From positions 5,089,436 to 5,153,435 of the forward strand of contig OZ005662.1 of NCBI GenBank assembly GCA_963930645.1: DNA of 64,000 nt. The letters run 5' to 3'. This DNA comes from Salticus scenicus (Eukaryota; Arthropoda; Arachnida; Araneae; Salticidae). Below are positions 1-11,640 of this stretch, piece after piece; the stretch's first letter is position 1, and each line of letters begins with the position of its first letter. The notes beneath the pieces are model-generated. The model saw nothing but the letters and a program-made list of their open reading frames with translations. It was not told where the DNA came from and did not search any database. The position numbers and the translations under genes were made by a program.

Positions 1-119
1 ATTTTTGTTTTTCAAAAATGTTTTTTAAAAAATCCAATTTTTTACATAAAATTTCTTTTTCTTTTAATCATGTTAAATGACAATGCATTTCATTATTAAA
101 TTCGTTGAATATTTTTATT
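1..119. other. AT-rich sequence, nothing recognised
   Basis: Low-complexity AT-rich DNA at the window edge; no coding or repeat structure I can support. Confidence 0.5.
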
Positions 120-345
120 TTTTCTGACGCTAGAGTCTCACTAATAGCTGCAAAGCTCTGCTCTCGAAACTGATAGTCGTGAAGTGCCAGGCTCTTCTAG
201 GCGCTCCTCGGCCTAGCCGTTTGGAGTTTTCCATGTTTTTCTTCGTAACTTGTGTAAATTCGGGCTAAGATCCCTTAGAAACAAAACATCCCGAACTCAT
301 AAACAGTACACTCCCCAGGCCTAGGACCCAAGCGCAGTTAATTGG
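120..345. repeat. Dispersed repeat family R, copy 1
   Basis: Shares a GC-richer core with stretches near 31835-32030 and 33500-33690: a 'tttctc-g-aactcgcgtgaat-cgggcta-aatc' pattern followed by a 'ggagggca-t' like block. The class is unknown. Copy 2 contains a GGTTCGAA-like box on the minus strand, so a SINE origin is possible but not shown. Confidence 0.5.
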
Positions 346-791
346 CCTTAATTTCTAAAACTAACGACTAATTCTTCAGAAATACTAACTTTGAGGAAAA
401 TTATAAGGTATTTCAGAAGAAAATGCCTTTTGTTGATATTCTAAGCATGTCAATCTCATGAGACATTTTGTTTGATGTCTCTTTTTCATTTTATGAAACA
501 CTAAATTTATTCTATAATATAGTATATATTTTATCAAAGAGTTAATTTTATCAGAACGCTGTTTGGCATTTGTTCCTAAATGCATGCTTTTTTACTCATT
601 ATAATTGAAAGGTTTTATTTAAGGAAAAATTTCTACATAAATCTATATTAACTGATCAGCTTCCACAAATCTTAAGCAGAGGCAGATTTAAATTATAGAT
701 TGCTCAGTTAAGTCCACTTCGATATGGCACACACTCCCCCATACCTTGGTTTTAAAATAATATATATGTAGATAATGATAATAAAAATAAA
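346..791. other. Intergenic, nothing recognised
   Basis: AT-rich sequence with stops in all frames; the short open frame at 385-585 (-) resembles no protein and is probably chance. Confidence 0.5.
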
Positions 792-2117
792 CTAGTTGGC
801 ATAGGTGGACTCTGCTCAGTTCCCCATCATATTTATGTTATCATAAATTTCTAGTGCGAGACACATTATAATCATGTTAAAAGAAATGAATTTGGCCAAA
901 GCTTGATACAGTGACAGAATGAAATCCCCGCCTAATAGGCTATCCACCGTTCACTTCGATATATTTATCTTATTCTAATCTATTAATTTATTTTATCAGG
1001 GACAATTCTGTTGTTTAATTTTCATGCTACTATTTCCAATGCAATAATCCTCAAAATTCATATTTATAAGAAAAATTTACAATTTCGCTATGTTGATAAA
1101 ATCGTAAATTACAAACAATTTACGAAATTTTCCTATTAGAATATTTGTATTCAATCATGTTCAAACAAATATCAAAAATGTAATTTTGAAGTTGTCTAAT
1201 GTATTTGTGATCCTCAAAATGGAAGTTTATGCTCAATTTTGCCTTATTCTGACATGTTAAATAAATCGTAAATTCCAAAAAACTTACGAATTTTTTAAAT
1301 TGGAAAAATCATAGTCTATGATATTCCTGCCAGTATCAAAAATAATATTTAAAAAGTGGTTTGACATCTTTACGATGAAAATATCCCACAAGATTGAAGT
1401 TTATGTGAAATTTTGCTCTATTCTGCCATGTTAAGAAATTGTAAGTTTCCAATAACTTACGAAATTTTTATATCGGAAAATTCATAGTCATTAATATTCA
1501 TGCCAGTGTCATAAATAATATTTCAAAAGTAGTCTGACGTCTTTACGATGAAAATATCTCACAAAATTGATGTTTATGTGAAATTTTGCCCTATACTGCC
1601 ATGTTAAGAAATGCGTAAATTTCCAATAACTTGCGAAATTTCCAAAGTAGCATATTTATAGTAATTGATGTACATTCCGGCATCAAAACTGATATTTTAA
1701 AACTGGTCCGACATTTTTACAGTAAAAAGTTTCCATTTAATGCACGTTTAAGTAAATTTTTGTCTTATTCTCCCATGTTAAGAAAATCGTAAATTTCTAA
1801 TAACTTACGAAGTTTTTAAATTCGAATGTTGCAAATGAATAGGGTTCTTGCCAGTATCGAAAGTAGTATTTTAAAACTGATCTGACCTCTCTGCGATCAT
1901 TTGTTCGTGAGATATTGTGTAAATAGACTAACGGACACTAACGGACTAACACACTAACGAACTGACACACTAACAGACACCCTACAGACAGACACCATAC
2001 AAATTTTGTCATTTTCGGATTCCTCACACCTGAAAACGTATAAAAAAGTAAAAGAACCGAGATCGAAATTTTTCGCGATTACCTAAGTTCCCCATACCTA
2101 TAGTATGATGAGGAACT
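792..2117 (-). mobile_element. Helentron/HINE-like element, family W, copy 1
   Basis: Read on the minus strand, the 5' end near 2117 is a hairpin with arms AGTTCCYCAT. It is followed by an 'aaattttcga-ctcgg' block and a GTCT/GTTA-rich core (1925-2005). Four direct repeats of about 173 bp follow, with anchors near 1742, 1568, 1396 and 1222. The 5' arm recurs as TATGATGGGGAACT at 818-831, and a terminal segment ends in CTAG at 792-795. A second copy at 53710-55031 is collinear over its whole length. No coding capacity, so non-autonomous. Confidence 0.75.
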
Positions 2118-3040
2118 AATATAACACATTACTGTGCAACATGGCTTATAAAAATCAACTTATAATTAAATAAATTGGTATAGTCTATAGTACACACTAC
2201 TTTCCGTATGCTGCTGATTTTAGGAATAGAATATGTAAGCGTAACATATATTTCTATATGAGAGAGAGGGCTACCACTCCCTGAACACAAAGTCTTAATA
2301 TTGCACATACATTCATAAAACATTCAAGATTGTCATTAAAAAATGGAAATTTGCTACAGAACTTTAAGTCAGAAAATAGCAGATACAAATATTGACAACT
2401 GAGAACTTCATATCAATATTCAGGAAAACCCAAAACGCTTAATTATATTAAAAACGCAACACAAATAAATTATACTCCGAAATAACATATTGACTGACAA
2501 CATTAGTGAATTAAATTTATGTGTATTATATTTAGATATAAAATAAGTGATAAGGCATTTCCATAAATTTGTCAATATAATATAAACTACATTACAAAAC
2601 CTAAATCATGGTATATACAGTGCAATTTTCATACAAGGGCCACCCAATTTAACATAGAATATTGGTTATTTAAAGAAATGGCCATCTAATAGAAATCCTT
2701 CAGAAAAAAAAAAAAAAAAAAAAACTTAACGCGAGTAACAAATTTCATAAATTAAATGTTTTTAATCACGCAAATTTTCATTGGTATTAGTTTGTTTGAA
2801 TTTTTAAAGCTTTTTAACAACAATTCTATTTTTCAAGAATTTTTTTATGTACTGAGGCAAACTGTTTTGTTTAGCATCATTTCTGAGGGAAAATGGCATC
2901 TACATTACTATACCTTTAAAGATACTTATGAAGACGGTGTGAACATCTGAGAAGCTGACATAAAATGACACAAACTAACCTTGAGTTTTCTGTACAAGCA
3001 ACATTTTCTGTAGACTTTTCCTTTAATATAATTAAAAATA
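2118..3040. other. Intergenic, nothing recognised
   Basis: AT-rich with an A-tract at about 2705-2724. The open frames at 2129-2323 (-) and 2756-2950 (+) have no recognisable domain and AT-driven composition. Confidence 0.5.
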
Positions 3041-3113
3041 CACTATCTGCCAATAAGTATTTGAACACTTTCGAATTTTGACATTTATCGAAATATCTAA
3101 AAAAGTTCTTTAA

Positions 3114-3334
3114 CCCTTTGCGGCGCAAGACATTTCGGATCATTTAAATTATACTGCCACCGGAATTGCCGAACTAAATTAAACTAAAAGAAATTTTAAA
3201 TATTCAGGGTAAAAAACCGTCCTTTTCTGCTATGTTATAAACGCAAAGTTTCGCTAAAAAATTTCCGGGATGAATTTTTGCAGCTGGATCTTAAATTTTG
3301 CGTCCTCGCAGCAAGGACACCGCGCGTTAAGGGG
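3114..3334. mobile_element. piggyBac-like (TTAA-target) MITE
   Basis: The left flank is TTAA (3110-3113) followed by CCCTTTGCGGCGC. The right end is GCGCGTTAAGGGG followed by TTAT (3335-3338, one change from TTAA). It is GC-richer than its surroundings. The homologous position in the inverted arm near 7645 lacks it, which confirms an insertion. Confidence 0.7.
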
Positions 3335-3802
3335 TTATGAATCATCTTGAAACTTTGGTAGTGTAAAGAAGATGTTATACCTCATGTATTTCTGCAAAAG
3401 TTGTGTCCTGAAGAGGAAAAGGGGACCAGTAAAAAACCAAACAAAAATGAAAATGTTTTGAATCACCCTGTAAAAAGTAATTCTTTAAATGCGTTTTGGC
3501 TGTAGCATATGATTATGAGGATTTTTCTTATTATCTATATCATTTTTATGAAGCTAACCCATACATTCTTGAAAATATAACATTTTTTTCTAATTTTTTT
3601 TAATTGCTAAAAGAATTTCTACTTTTTTAATTATAACACGTAGGTTATTAGACCCAATGAAAAGCCATTTTTAGAAAATTTGGCATACTACATAATTACA
3701 TTAGACACAGCATACTGCAATCAGAATGCAAAAATGTAAATATCTTGCGAAATATGAGCTCGCGTGCGCGAGCTTTTGAAAAATTTCTTTTGCATAATTT
3801 AA

Positions 3803-4359
3803 CCTTACAACTACAAGGCACCCAGCTCCATATGGGGAACAACGACTTTAATCGTTCCTATAGCTATAAAACTATTAGTAGCGACCTCTCTTGACATCTT
3901 GATAGAAACTACTGACATTTAGCAATGTAGTCATACGAACCTTTATATCTAAAGATGTCGTTCGTGTTTTTGTTAGAGTACACTTAGTAGGAAATTTGAA
4001 TGAAAGTGATACGTTAGTCGTTTGTCTGAATTCAAAAATAAAAAAAGAATAGTTATTGAACAGTTTTGACTCGAAAGAAAAAAAAAAATACTGTGTGTTA
4101 TAACGAAATGTCTATTTTGCAGAGGTAAGTTTTTTTTTTTTTTTTCTTTTTTTTCTTTAATTATTATTATTATTATTACAATAGTAAACGTATTAGTAAA
4201 TCCTATTTTTATGTATGTTCCACATACGGTACGTTGAGCTAAAAAGTTGATTTTTCCGTAAAATAGGGTTTTATTTTTATAAGTTTTCCCTATCTTCTGA
4301 TCACTCATTACAACCTATATATTTCTGTCGCGCACTAAAAAAAATTGAGCCTTGTAGGG
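3803..4359. mobile_element. TTAA-flanked MITE inside the left arm of the 3041-7721 element
   Basis: TTAA at 3799-3802 and 4360-4363. Ends CCTTACAACTACAAGGC and, inverted, CCCTACAAGGC. The undisturbed right arm near 7190 reads gcataatTTAAtagcc in inverse, exactly the two flanks joined through one TTAA. The open frame at 3973-4308 (-) lies wholly inside and spans poly-T and TTA repeats, so it is not a gene. Confidence 0.8.
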
Positions 4360-5199
4360 TTAATAGCCAAAACTATTGAGCAACTTATATGAAAACCCCA
4401 AACAAATATCGTGTACATTCAAAAAGTTATGTGAAATAGAATGAACAGAATTTCAGTTCTTCTCAAAAAAGAAAAAGAAAAAAAAAAAAAAATCTCATGT
4501 CGCACCACATGACTTCCTTATACAATTGTACGAATAAACACGTTTTTATGAAAACATTGACAGTCTTGTTTAAGGTGACTGATTCGTAAACAAACAGACA
4601 GGTTCCAGTTCACGAACATTCCTTAAAAAAGAACTGCTACTCGAACCAAAAAAGTCACGATAATACGATTATAAATGCCGCCGAGACAAATATGCTAGCT
4701 TTTTCAGGAACAGAACTCAACGGCTTGTTATAGAACATCTCATTGGCAAATGCACAGCTTAGAGTACAATGAAAATCATTCGAGTATAGATGACCCAGTT
4801 TTGTTCTCGTTGGTAAAAATGAGTGGTAGGAAATGATAAATTTTACCAAAATAATTAACTCAGTTAAAATTGAGAAAGAGTTTCTGACTATCCTGAAACA
4901 ATATTTGCCGCAAAATTTTATGACTAATCTCGCCATACCGCAAATTAGTATCCGGCGTAGATTTTTGGTCTTGGCATCGAATTTAGCAACTTGGCGAACG
5001 AATTTGGCGAAAATTTGTAGTTTAGGATTGACAAAGTTAGAAAGCTCTAACTTCAATATTAACAGAGTTCTGGAATATTCTGAAAAGATCCATTGGTTTA
5101 TTGCGCAGAACTAAATTCTTCGAAAGTTCTATAAGACTCACTATAAAAAGACTCACTATAAAGACTATACAAAAATAAAAAAGAAATAAAAAAGAAATG

Positions 5200-5971
5200 A
5201 TTTTGATGATTGTAGACTAGAACTTGCCTATATCTTTACGTATTACTTTTTACACGGTATTACACTAAAAATGGAAACCGATGAAAGTTTTTACATTTCC
5301 ACGAAAGTGGGTTTTGACTTAGCGTAGCGTCAAATTAGGCATTCAAATGCGGCGAAAAAGGGTAGTAAGGGATTTACAAAATTTAAAAACTTTACCTCAA
5401 TAAGAGTCTAGTTCTGGAAATTTTGTAATGATGCATTGGTTTCTCGTGCAGAACTACCTTGAAAATTCCATAAACCACTGACAATACTTTCGATGAATTC
5501 AAATTCCATTCAGACTTCGAAATATTCGGTTGTTCCTGATTTAGTGAAATTTATGCTCTGCAGTGTATTTAACAATGTTTATTTGATTTCTGTAGTAAAA
5601 ATGACCATTTCATTAGGATTGTTTCAAGAATATTAATTTCTGGAGCACAAAAAAAAAAGAACTGTTCAACTCTTTACTGAATATTAATTAAATAAAGTGC
5701 ATTCGTCGACTAGAACTTGCTTATTTCTTGAAGAATTACTTTCTACACGCTAAAGTGTCGACAACTTTTTTAAATCAATATCATTACAGGCTTTATCTTC
5801 GTGATAAATATTCATTAAATGAAATATATTCGTCGACTAGAACCTTCTCCTCTCTTAAAGAATCAATTTCTACACGCTAAAATGTCGACAACTTTCATAA
5901 AAATCAAATTATGGACTGAATATTCATTAAACAAAATGCATACGTTGACAAAAGCCTGGTTATATCTTTAA
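5200..5971 (+). repeat. Degenerate direct repeats of about 120 bp
   Basis: Units begin gtcgactagaacttg or similar near 5209, 5705, 5831 and 5945. Several are closed by cacgctaaagtgtcgacaac. The last unit is cut by the TTAA element at 5972-6465 and resumes after it. Confidence 0.5.
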
Positions 5972-6465
5972 CGCGTTAACGCCCGAATTAATTTTGCAAA
6001 ATATAATTAGCTGATTATTTCACTTCTAAATTAATAGTAAAATAGATTAACTTAAACAATTCTTCTGATAGTTTTAAATTTAAAGCCTATCCTCATTTAT
6101 TGACGTTTAGTGTTCTAGCGAGAAATTTTCGAGATAGAAAAACTTTGAGATAAAAGATTAATTTCTTATTGTATGTTGACAAAGATCTCGAAAGTAAAGT
6201 ATTATAATATATATTATTATTGAACTTGATTTAAGTTAGTATACCTGCCCAAAAAGCAAATATAGGAGCGGCGAATGAAAAATCATAAAATGGCTATCCA
6301 AATTATGAAATAACAATTAATAGTAGGCACATAAAACTTTCAGGGATCCTTTAGAGTGACGCTGTAAACTGTCGCTAAAAAGCAGAAATCATTCCAAGAA
6401 ACCACAAAAAATATACGTGCCATTTTATTAGCTGTCCTCAAATGAGGACAATGGGCACTAACGGG
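5972..6465. mobile_element. piggyBac-like (TTAA-target) element
   Basis: Perfect TTAA at 5968-5971 and 6466-6469. The left end CGCGTTAACGCCCGAATT matches the inverted right end CCCGTTAGTGCCCATTG over most positions. No coding capacity. It sits within the tandem repeats of the 3041-7721 element. Confidence 0.75.
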
Positions 6466-6639
6466 TTAAGCTACTTGCAAAAATGCCTTCAACATTCATA
6501 ACAATATCATTACTGAGTCTATCATTAGCTTCTTTTGGAATCTCTATGATAGTAGATCATATATAATGGTCAAAACCTTTGTATTTTTCGTCATTAAGAA
6601 TATAATTTTCCTAAATATCTCCAAAACGGAAAATCATAG

Positions 6640-6985
6640 AAAGTCCAAAAAGGGAGGTGCACAACTACATGTTATAACAAACCTATATACCAATTTGCAA
6701 CCTTCTTCTTCCAACTGTTTTTTAAGTTTCGCGAGATACACACACACACACACACATACTTACATACAGACGTCACGAAAATTCGTGTAAAGTCATTGAT
6801 ATCTCTGAAATGGAAATTCGTATTTAAACCGAAGTTGCAGGTGTACAACTAGTCATCATATAACTGTCACACATATAAATCTGCAACATTCTACGATCAT
6901 TCGTTTTTGAACTATGCGAAATACAAAATCCATTTCGCAAATAGGGATTACTGTACTTCCTTATACTTTGTAAAAAGGGAAGATG
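6640..6985 (-). mobile_element. Probable Helentron/HINE-like fragment
   Basis: On the minus strand it begins with a hairpin with arms TTCCTT/AAGGGAA (6957-6981). An (AC)n-CATACAGACG core lies at about 6737-6770. This is the same order of parts as the other HINE-like families, but I found no clear 3' end. Confidence 0.4.
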
Positions 6986-7721
6986 ATAGGGGGTTTTATC
7001 AATATTTATTTACAATCATCGGAAACACTGTAATATCATTGGGCAATGATTCAATCAAAATTAAAATGTGAGTAAAACCCCTTACAGTTCAGCTTTTATT
7101 TTGAGAGAACTGAAATTCTGTTCATTCTGTCTCTAATATCTTTTAGAATTTATACGATATTTGTTTGAAATTTTCATAATACTTTTGGCTATTAAATTAT
7201 GCAAATGAGTTTTTTTTTAAAGCTAACGCATGCGTAGTTAAAAATTATTTAGTAAAAATGCTCATATTTCGTAAGATATTTAATATTTTTGCATTCAGAT
7301 TGCAGCATGCTGTGTCTAATGTAGTATGCCAAGTTTTCTATAAATGACTTGGCTAATACCCTACGTGTTATAATTTAAAAAGTGGAATTTTTTTTTTTAA
7401 AGTTATATTTCCATGAATTTATGTGGTAGCTTCATAAAATTTTATACAGATAATGAGAAAAATCCTCATAATCACATTCCTTAATCCTTAAGGACGCATT
7501 TAAAGCATTACTTTTTAAAGGGTGATCCAAAACATTTTGGCTTTTATTTAATGTTTACTGGTTTCCTTTCCCTCTTTAGGACACAATATTTGCTGAAATA
7601 TATGAGGCATAACATGTTCTTTACACTACCAAAGTTTCAAGATGATTCCTAAAGAATTTTTCTAGATATTTGACAAAACGTCTGAATTCGAAAGTATCCA
7701 AATATTTATTGATAGATAGTG

Positions 7722-8209
7722 TATACTGAAGCTATCTGTATTCTTCCGATTCAGCACATTTGAAAATTCATCTTGGTTTCACCTATTAAAAGGATTTTCA
7801 AAAGACCTTTTAGTGGACCTTTTAAAACAGTTCTTTAAAAGGACTTTTAATCAGCCTTTTATAACTTAAAAGTAGTATTGTTAAATAACCTCTCCAACAT
7901 TCTGGATACATTTATAGGTAGATATCAAACTATTAATTGTGAAATGTGAAGCTTTCACAATACTGTCGAACTTCGTTGACGTGAATCTCAAGGGGGATAA
8001 AAAATGTGTTCATGTTATCAGTAGTTCCTTCTATCAGTAACTAATCTTCATTTTGACAGGGATTGTGGAAACAGTTCATGTTAAAAGTAATTTATGTTAA
8101 CGAGGTTCGACTGTATTATGGTTGACATAGTTGTTTATGAAAATATTTTTTACTTACAAATAATGCAATTATTTTCGATCCTCTTGTTACCCCTTCCCTT
8201 CCCCGTGTA
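7722..8209. other. Intergenic, nothing recognised
   Basis: AT-rich with a short run of 'aaaagg/cctttt' alternation at 7795-7865; no gene signal. Confidence 0.4.
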
Positions 8210-8423
8210 CAGTCGGCTGCAAAATTATTCGAGCACTAGCCAATAATTCCTATATTTAAAAAGTACACTTAAGACTGTTTTGCTAAGTAAATCCTTGTCG
8301 AATCATGTTCTTAGGCTGATTAAGAACATGACTCGACAAGGATTTATTTAACAAAGCTGTATTAAGTGTACTTTTTTTTGGCAAGGATTATTGCTAGTGC
8401 TCGAATAATTTTGCAGCCGACTG
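8210..8423. mobile_element. Tc1/mariner-type hairpin MITE, family M, copy 1
   Basis: A near-perfect inverted repeat across its whole length, with ends CAGTCGGCTGCAAAATTAT and a TA dinucleotide on both sides (8208-8209, 8424-8425). The central portion carries the family core CTTGTCGAATCATGTTCTTA and its complement. Confidence 0.85.
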
Positions 8424-8437
8424 TATCACGTAACTTA

Positions 8438-8654
8438 CAGTCGGTAACAAAAGTATCCGAACACTAGAGAAAATTCCTGTATAAAAAAAGTAGAGTTAAT
8501 ACTGTTTTGTTAAATAAATCCTTGTCGAATCATGTTCTTAGACTGACTAAGAACATGATTCGACAAGGATTTATTTAAAAAAACAGTATTAACTCTACTT
8601 TTTTTTATTATACAGGAACTTTTGCTAGTGTTCGGATACTTTTGTTACCGACTG
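8438..8654. mobile_element. Tc1/mariner-type hairpin MITE, family M, copy 2
   Basis: Same family as the preceding hairpin and only 14 bp away. Ends CAGTCGGTAACAAAAGTAT, flanked by TA at 8436-8437 and 8655-8656. Almost perfectly palindromic. Any open frame across it is an artefact of the inverted repeat. Confidence 0.85.
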
Positions 8655-8703
8655 TACTTGCCATGCGTAGCCGTAAGTGAAGACCAGTTTTTCAGTGTAT
8701 TTT

Positions 8704-9026
8704 GGGAGGCATACAATTGTAACAATCACAGCTATCGTAGATCACAAGTCGGATCGTACATTCCGCAGCAAAAGTATCCGAGCACTAGCAATAATCCCTG
8801 TCTAAAAAATGTGCACTTAATACTGCTTTGTTAAATAAATCCTTGTCGAATCATGTTCTTTATCTGTCTAAGACCATGATTCGACAAGGATTTATTTAAC
8901 AAAGTAGTATTAAGTGCACATTTTTTAGACAGGGATTATTGCTAGTGCTCGGATACTTTTGCTGCGGAGTGTACGAACCGACTTGTGATCTACGATAGCT
9001 GCGATTGTTACAATTGTATGCCTCCC
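8704..9026. mobile_element. Long perfect-type palindrome containing hairpin MITE family M, copy 3
   Basis: The inner part (about 8756-8975) is an M-family hairpin, with ends modified to ATTCCGCAGCAAAAGTATCC. The symmetry continues outward by about 50 bp per side in unrelated sequence: GGGAGGCATACAATTGTAAC at 8704 and its complement ending at 9026. The whole unit is one palindrome centred near 8865. Confidence 0.8.
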
Positions 9027-9599
9027 TTTATCTCATTGCATTGAACATAATTGTTAACACTTTTCCCCATAATTCGGTCTAGTTAGCCAACATAAACGAT
9101 GCTGACAATAATGTAATTTCAAATATCTGGGACTTAAAACAATGTTTGGAAAAATGATATAAGTACTATACGAAATCATTTTTACAAGTATGTGTGACTT
9201 TCCCCATCCCCAAAATTTGTACTACAAAATTTATTGTTTTACAAATGGTTTCCACATTTCTTAAAATCTATTTGTGGGATTAAAATCAAACTAACTAGAA
9301 AATTTTTAAAGCAAAAATATGCATCACTGATAACTGATACTGAGTAATACATCGCTTGAAAATTGCTAAGGAACAACTGCTTTTTGCAATGTAACATTCA
9401 TCTCGACATCTGACTATTCATAGCAAAATGAAAGGTAGAAGATATAGTTGGTCTGGTCAGGACTTGTTATCTGCATAAAAGAAGTGCACGAAAGCTCGTT
9501 ATTCGTCCAAAAACTTAAGCTATTAGGCGTATGACGAAAATAGTGCCATAAGCTATTGAACTTATTTCTGTGAAATTCCCCGTGGTGTGGCGATAATTA
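9027..9599. other. Intergenic, nothing recognised
   Basis: AT-rich, stops in all frames, no repeat match seen elsewhere in the window. Confidence 0.4.
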
Positions 9600-10860
9600 A
9601 ATGTAAAATGTCTTCATTATTTGAGCGTCTATGACCGTAGATGAGCAGTTGGGTGGTACGAGGTACGTCAAAGAGCCACTACTGTAGTCAACAGTAATGG
9701 GAGTGTCGAAAAGTATAATCCGCGATTAAAAAAAGACCATTAAAGGTGTAAATGCTATGCGAAAGCTTTATTGTGTTTGTGGAAGGAACACCATATCGCA
9801 ACAGGATCTATACCTATCCCTAGAGACGAAAAGGAAGATATCTCACTTCTAGAGCCTAGTTAGGTAGCTGCAGACCTTCCAACATCTACCAGTACACGTG
9901 TATTTGTCAGAACCATTACTCAGTAATTAAATCAGGCTTGTTTGTGTATACAAAAACTTGTTCAATGCATCTCATTCAACCCTGCCATCGTCGAGAAATA
10001 TTGTATTGGTGTAAGTAACATATTTGTTTGAGGATTAGCAACAATGGTCCCGAGTGATGTTTTTCGATGAATACCACTTTACTATGACAAGTGATTCCGG
10101 ACGCTGATTAGTGTACAGACAGAGAGAAATACATTATGCACCATAGAATGTTCATGAACGTGATCATTATGGCGTAAGTGTGATGGCGTTGGCAGAGGCA
10201 GACATTATGCACAATAATAAAACGTCTCACTCACTTTACATCTTTGGGCAAGGTAAGGGGACGTTATATCGACCGGTACTGCAATGAGATTTTTCTGGAT
10301 CGTGTTAGTTCTTTAATAGGTGCAGTACATCCAGACTTTTGGTCTGTGGATGACAATGCTCGCCCATACAGGACTGCTGAAGTATCGGACACACTAGAAA
10401 ATTAAAATATCGAATATATGGATGGTTGATGGTTGGGTTTTACGTCGCACTAATGCTGCGCATATGGGCAATTGGCGACGGTCTGGGACACACCCTTAGA
10501 GGTGGTCCGGAGACATGCCATCACAATTTTGATCCTCCACGGAAGGGTCGAATATATGGAATGACTTGCGTACTCGTTTGAGAAATCCTAATGAGTATGC
10601 CTGGAATGATCTTGGCAGACATGCTTCTCAAAGAGCTCACCCTTCCTGAACCATGCAAGAACTGAAAAGGCCTTAAGAGAAGAATGGATTAATATCTTCC
10701 AAGGACTCCTCAATGGTTTAGTAGACAGCATGAATAACATATGCAAAATGTGTACTAGAGTTCTAGGAGAGCATATTCCGTATTCCTTACTGAGAGACTG
10801 GTATATTCTTATATCTTGAAAGAACTTTTTTGTGACTCTGAATATTTTCAAATGTGACCT
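9600..10860 (+). pseudogene. Tc1-like transposase pseudogene, split by a SINE fragment
   Basis: Conceptual translation gives QQWSRVMFFDE at 10039-10071, containing the first catalytic Asp (10066-10068). VDDNARPYRTA follows, with the second Asp at about 10352. After the SINE comes NPNEYAWNDLGR, with Glu at 10593-10595. Removing the 138-bp SINE plus one target copy leaves about 34 residues between the last two, as in the Tc1 DD34E group. The frame carries several stops (for example TGA and TAG in the 100 bp after the first Asp) and shifts of frame. The end resembles the usual 'RGGHIPY' C-terminus (about 10765-10790). The N-terminal half is too decayed to place exactly. A dead element. Confidence 0.8.
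10423..10547 (-). mobile_element. SINE fragment inserted in the Tc1 pseudogene
   Basis: Flanked by a perfect 13-bp target duplication TCGAATATATGGA (10410-10422 and 10548-10560). The left border is a GATGGTT-type repeat, which on the minus strand would be the 3' tail. The body contains TACGTCGCAC and GGCGACGGTCTGGGA. It is short, so 5' truncated. Confidence 0.75.
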
Positions 10861-11039
10861 GTATTTATTTTATTTTATTTCGCTTTTCTATATGAAGAAA
10901 TGTACACCATTTTGCATGTTAAATACAATAATTCATCTCTATTACATATGTGCTTGGTTTCATTTTTTTAATTGCATTTGCTATTTATTTTAAAAACTGT
11001 ATCTGTTCCTCAGCAATTTCCAAGCAGTGTAGCAGGCCA

Positions 11040-11640
11040 CATGTCAGCCGATGTACACCTAAATTACGTTAGCATTCTTTTTCATAATAGACAGCTCACA
11101 TATGAAGTTTGGTGAAATTATACACAATAAAAGCTGAGATATAGATTTCCTATAAATAGTAGTAAACGCAACAAAACAACACTACCTCTCTGTCAGTATG
11201 CACACAAGCTGAACTAACATGGTATTTCACAATGACCTTTTCACATATTAACTTTTGAGCAATTATACACAATAGAAGCTGAGATATAGCTATCCTCTAA
11301 ATGGGAGACGTTGCAGCATAACAGCGCCACACGTGAGGCGAATAGCATCGAGAGTTGATAGATACCAATTTATATTGGGATGCAACTAAACAGAAATTTT
11401 TATGAAACTTTGTGCTTTAGCTTTTGAGCTAGAGTTGCTACAAAATTTTTGTCACATAGAAACAGAGGGACATTTTAAAAAAATATTCATATCACGTTCA
11501 GGTTCAGGACACATCGAATTGTCATAATCCATCAAAAACCGGAAGTCAAAACGTTTTACGAAATATTTTTGAAAATATTGATTTTTTTAGTAACTGTTAC
11601 AGAGCAAAATTTGCTCTCAGATTAATACATTGAGTTTTCA
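11040..11640 (-). mobile_element. HINE-like family Y, diverged fragment (Y6)
   Basis: Minus-strand match to the middle of family Y: 'gcgccac', 'gagttgatag-ac-aatttat' and 'caaaatttttgtcacatag', then a 'cagaggga' core. Closest in arrangement to the copy at 39010-39605. Both ends are eroded. Confidence 0.5.

Larger units (their letters stand above)
3041..7721. mobile_element. Large Tc1/mariner-type element with long terminal inverted repeats
   Basis: The left end CACTATCTGCCAATAAGTAT and the right end are inverted copies, each bordered by TA (3039-3040 and 7722-7723). The inverted similarity continues inward for about 600 bp: left arm 3041 to about 4465, right arm about 7110-7721. The left arm is interrupted twice by TTAA-flanked insertions, and the right arm preserves both empty sites. 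No transposase is recognisable inside. It is old, since the arms have diverged visibly, and it could be a non-autonomous foldback-like derivative. Confidence 0.7.

Noticed and set aside
3973..4308. 111-codon minus-strand open frame
   Set aside because: It reads through poly-T and (TTA)n inside a TTAA-flanked MITE (IIIIII, KKKKK runs).
4655..5114. Overlapping 133- and 93-codon frames on opposite strands
   Set aside because: No recognisable domain, AT-driven composition, both within the interior of the 3041-7721 transposable element.
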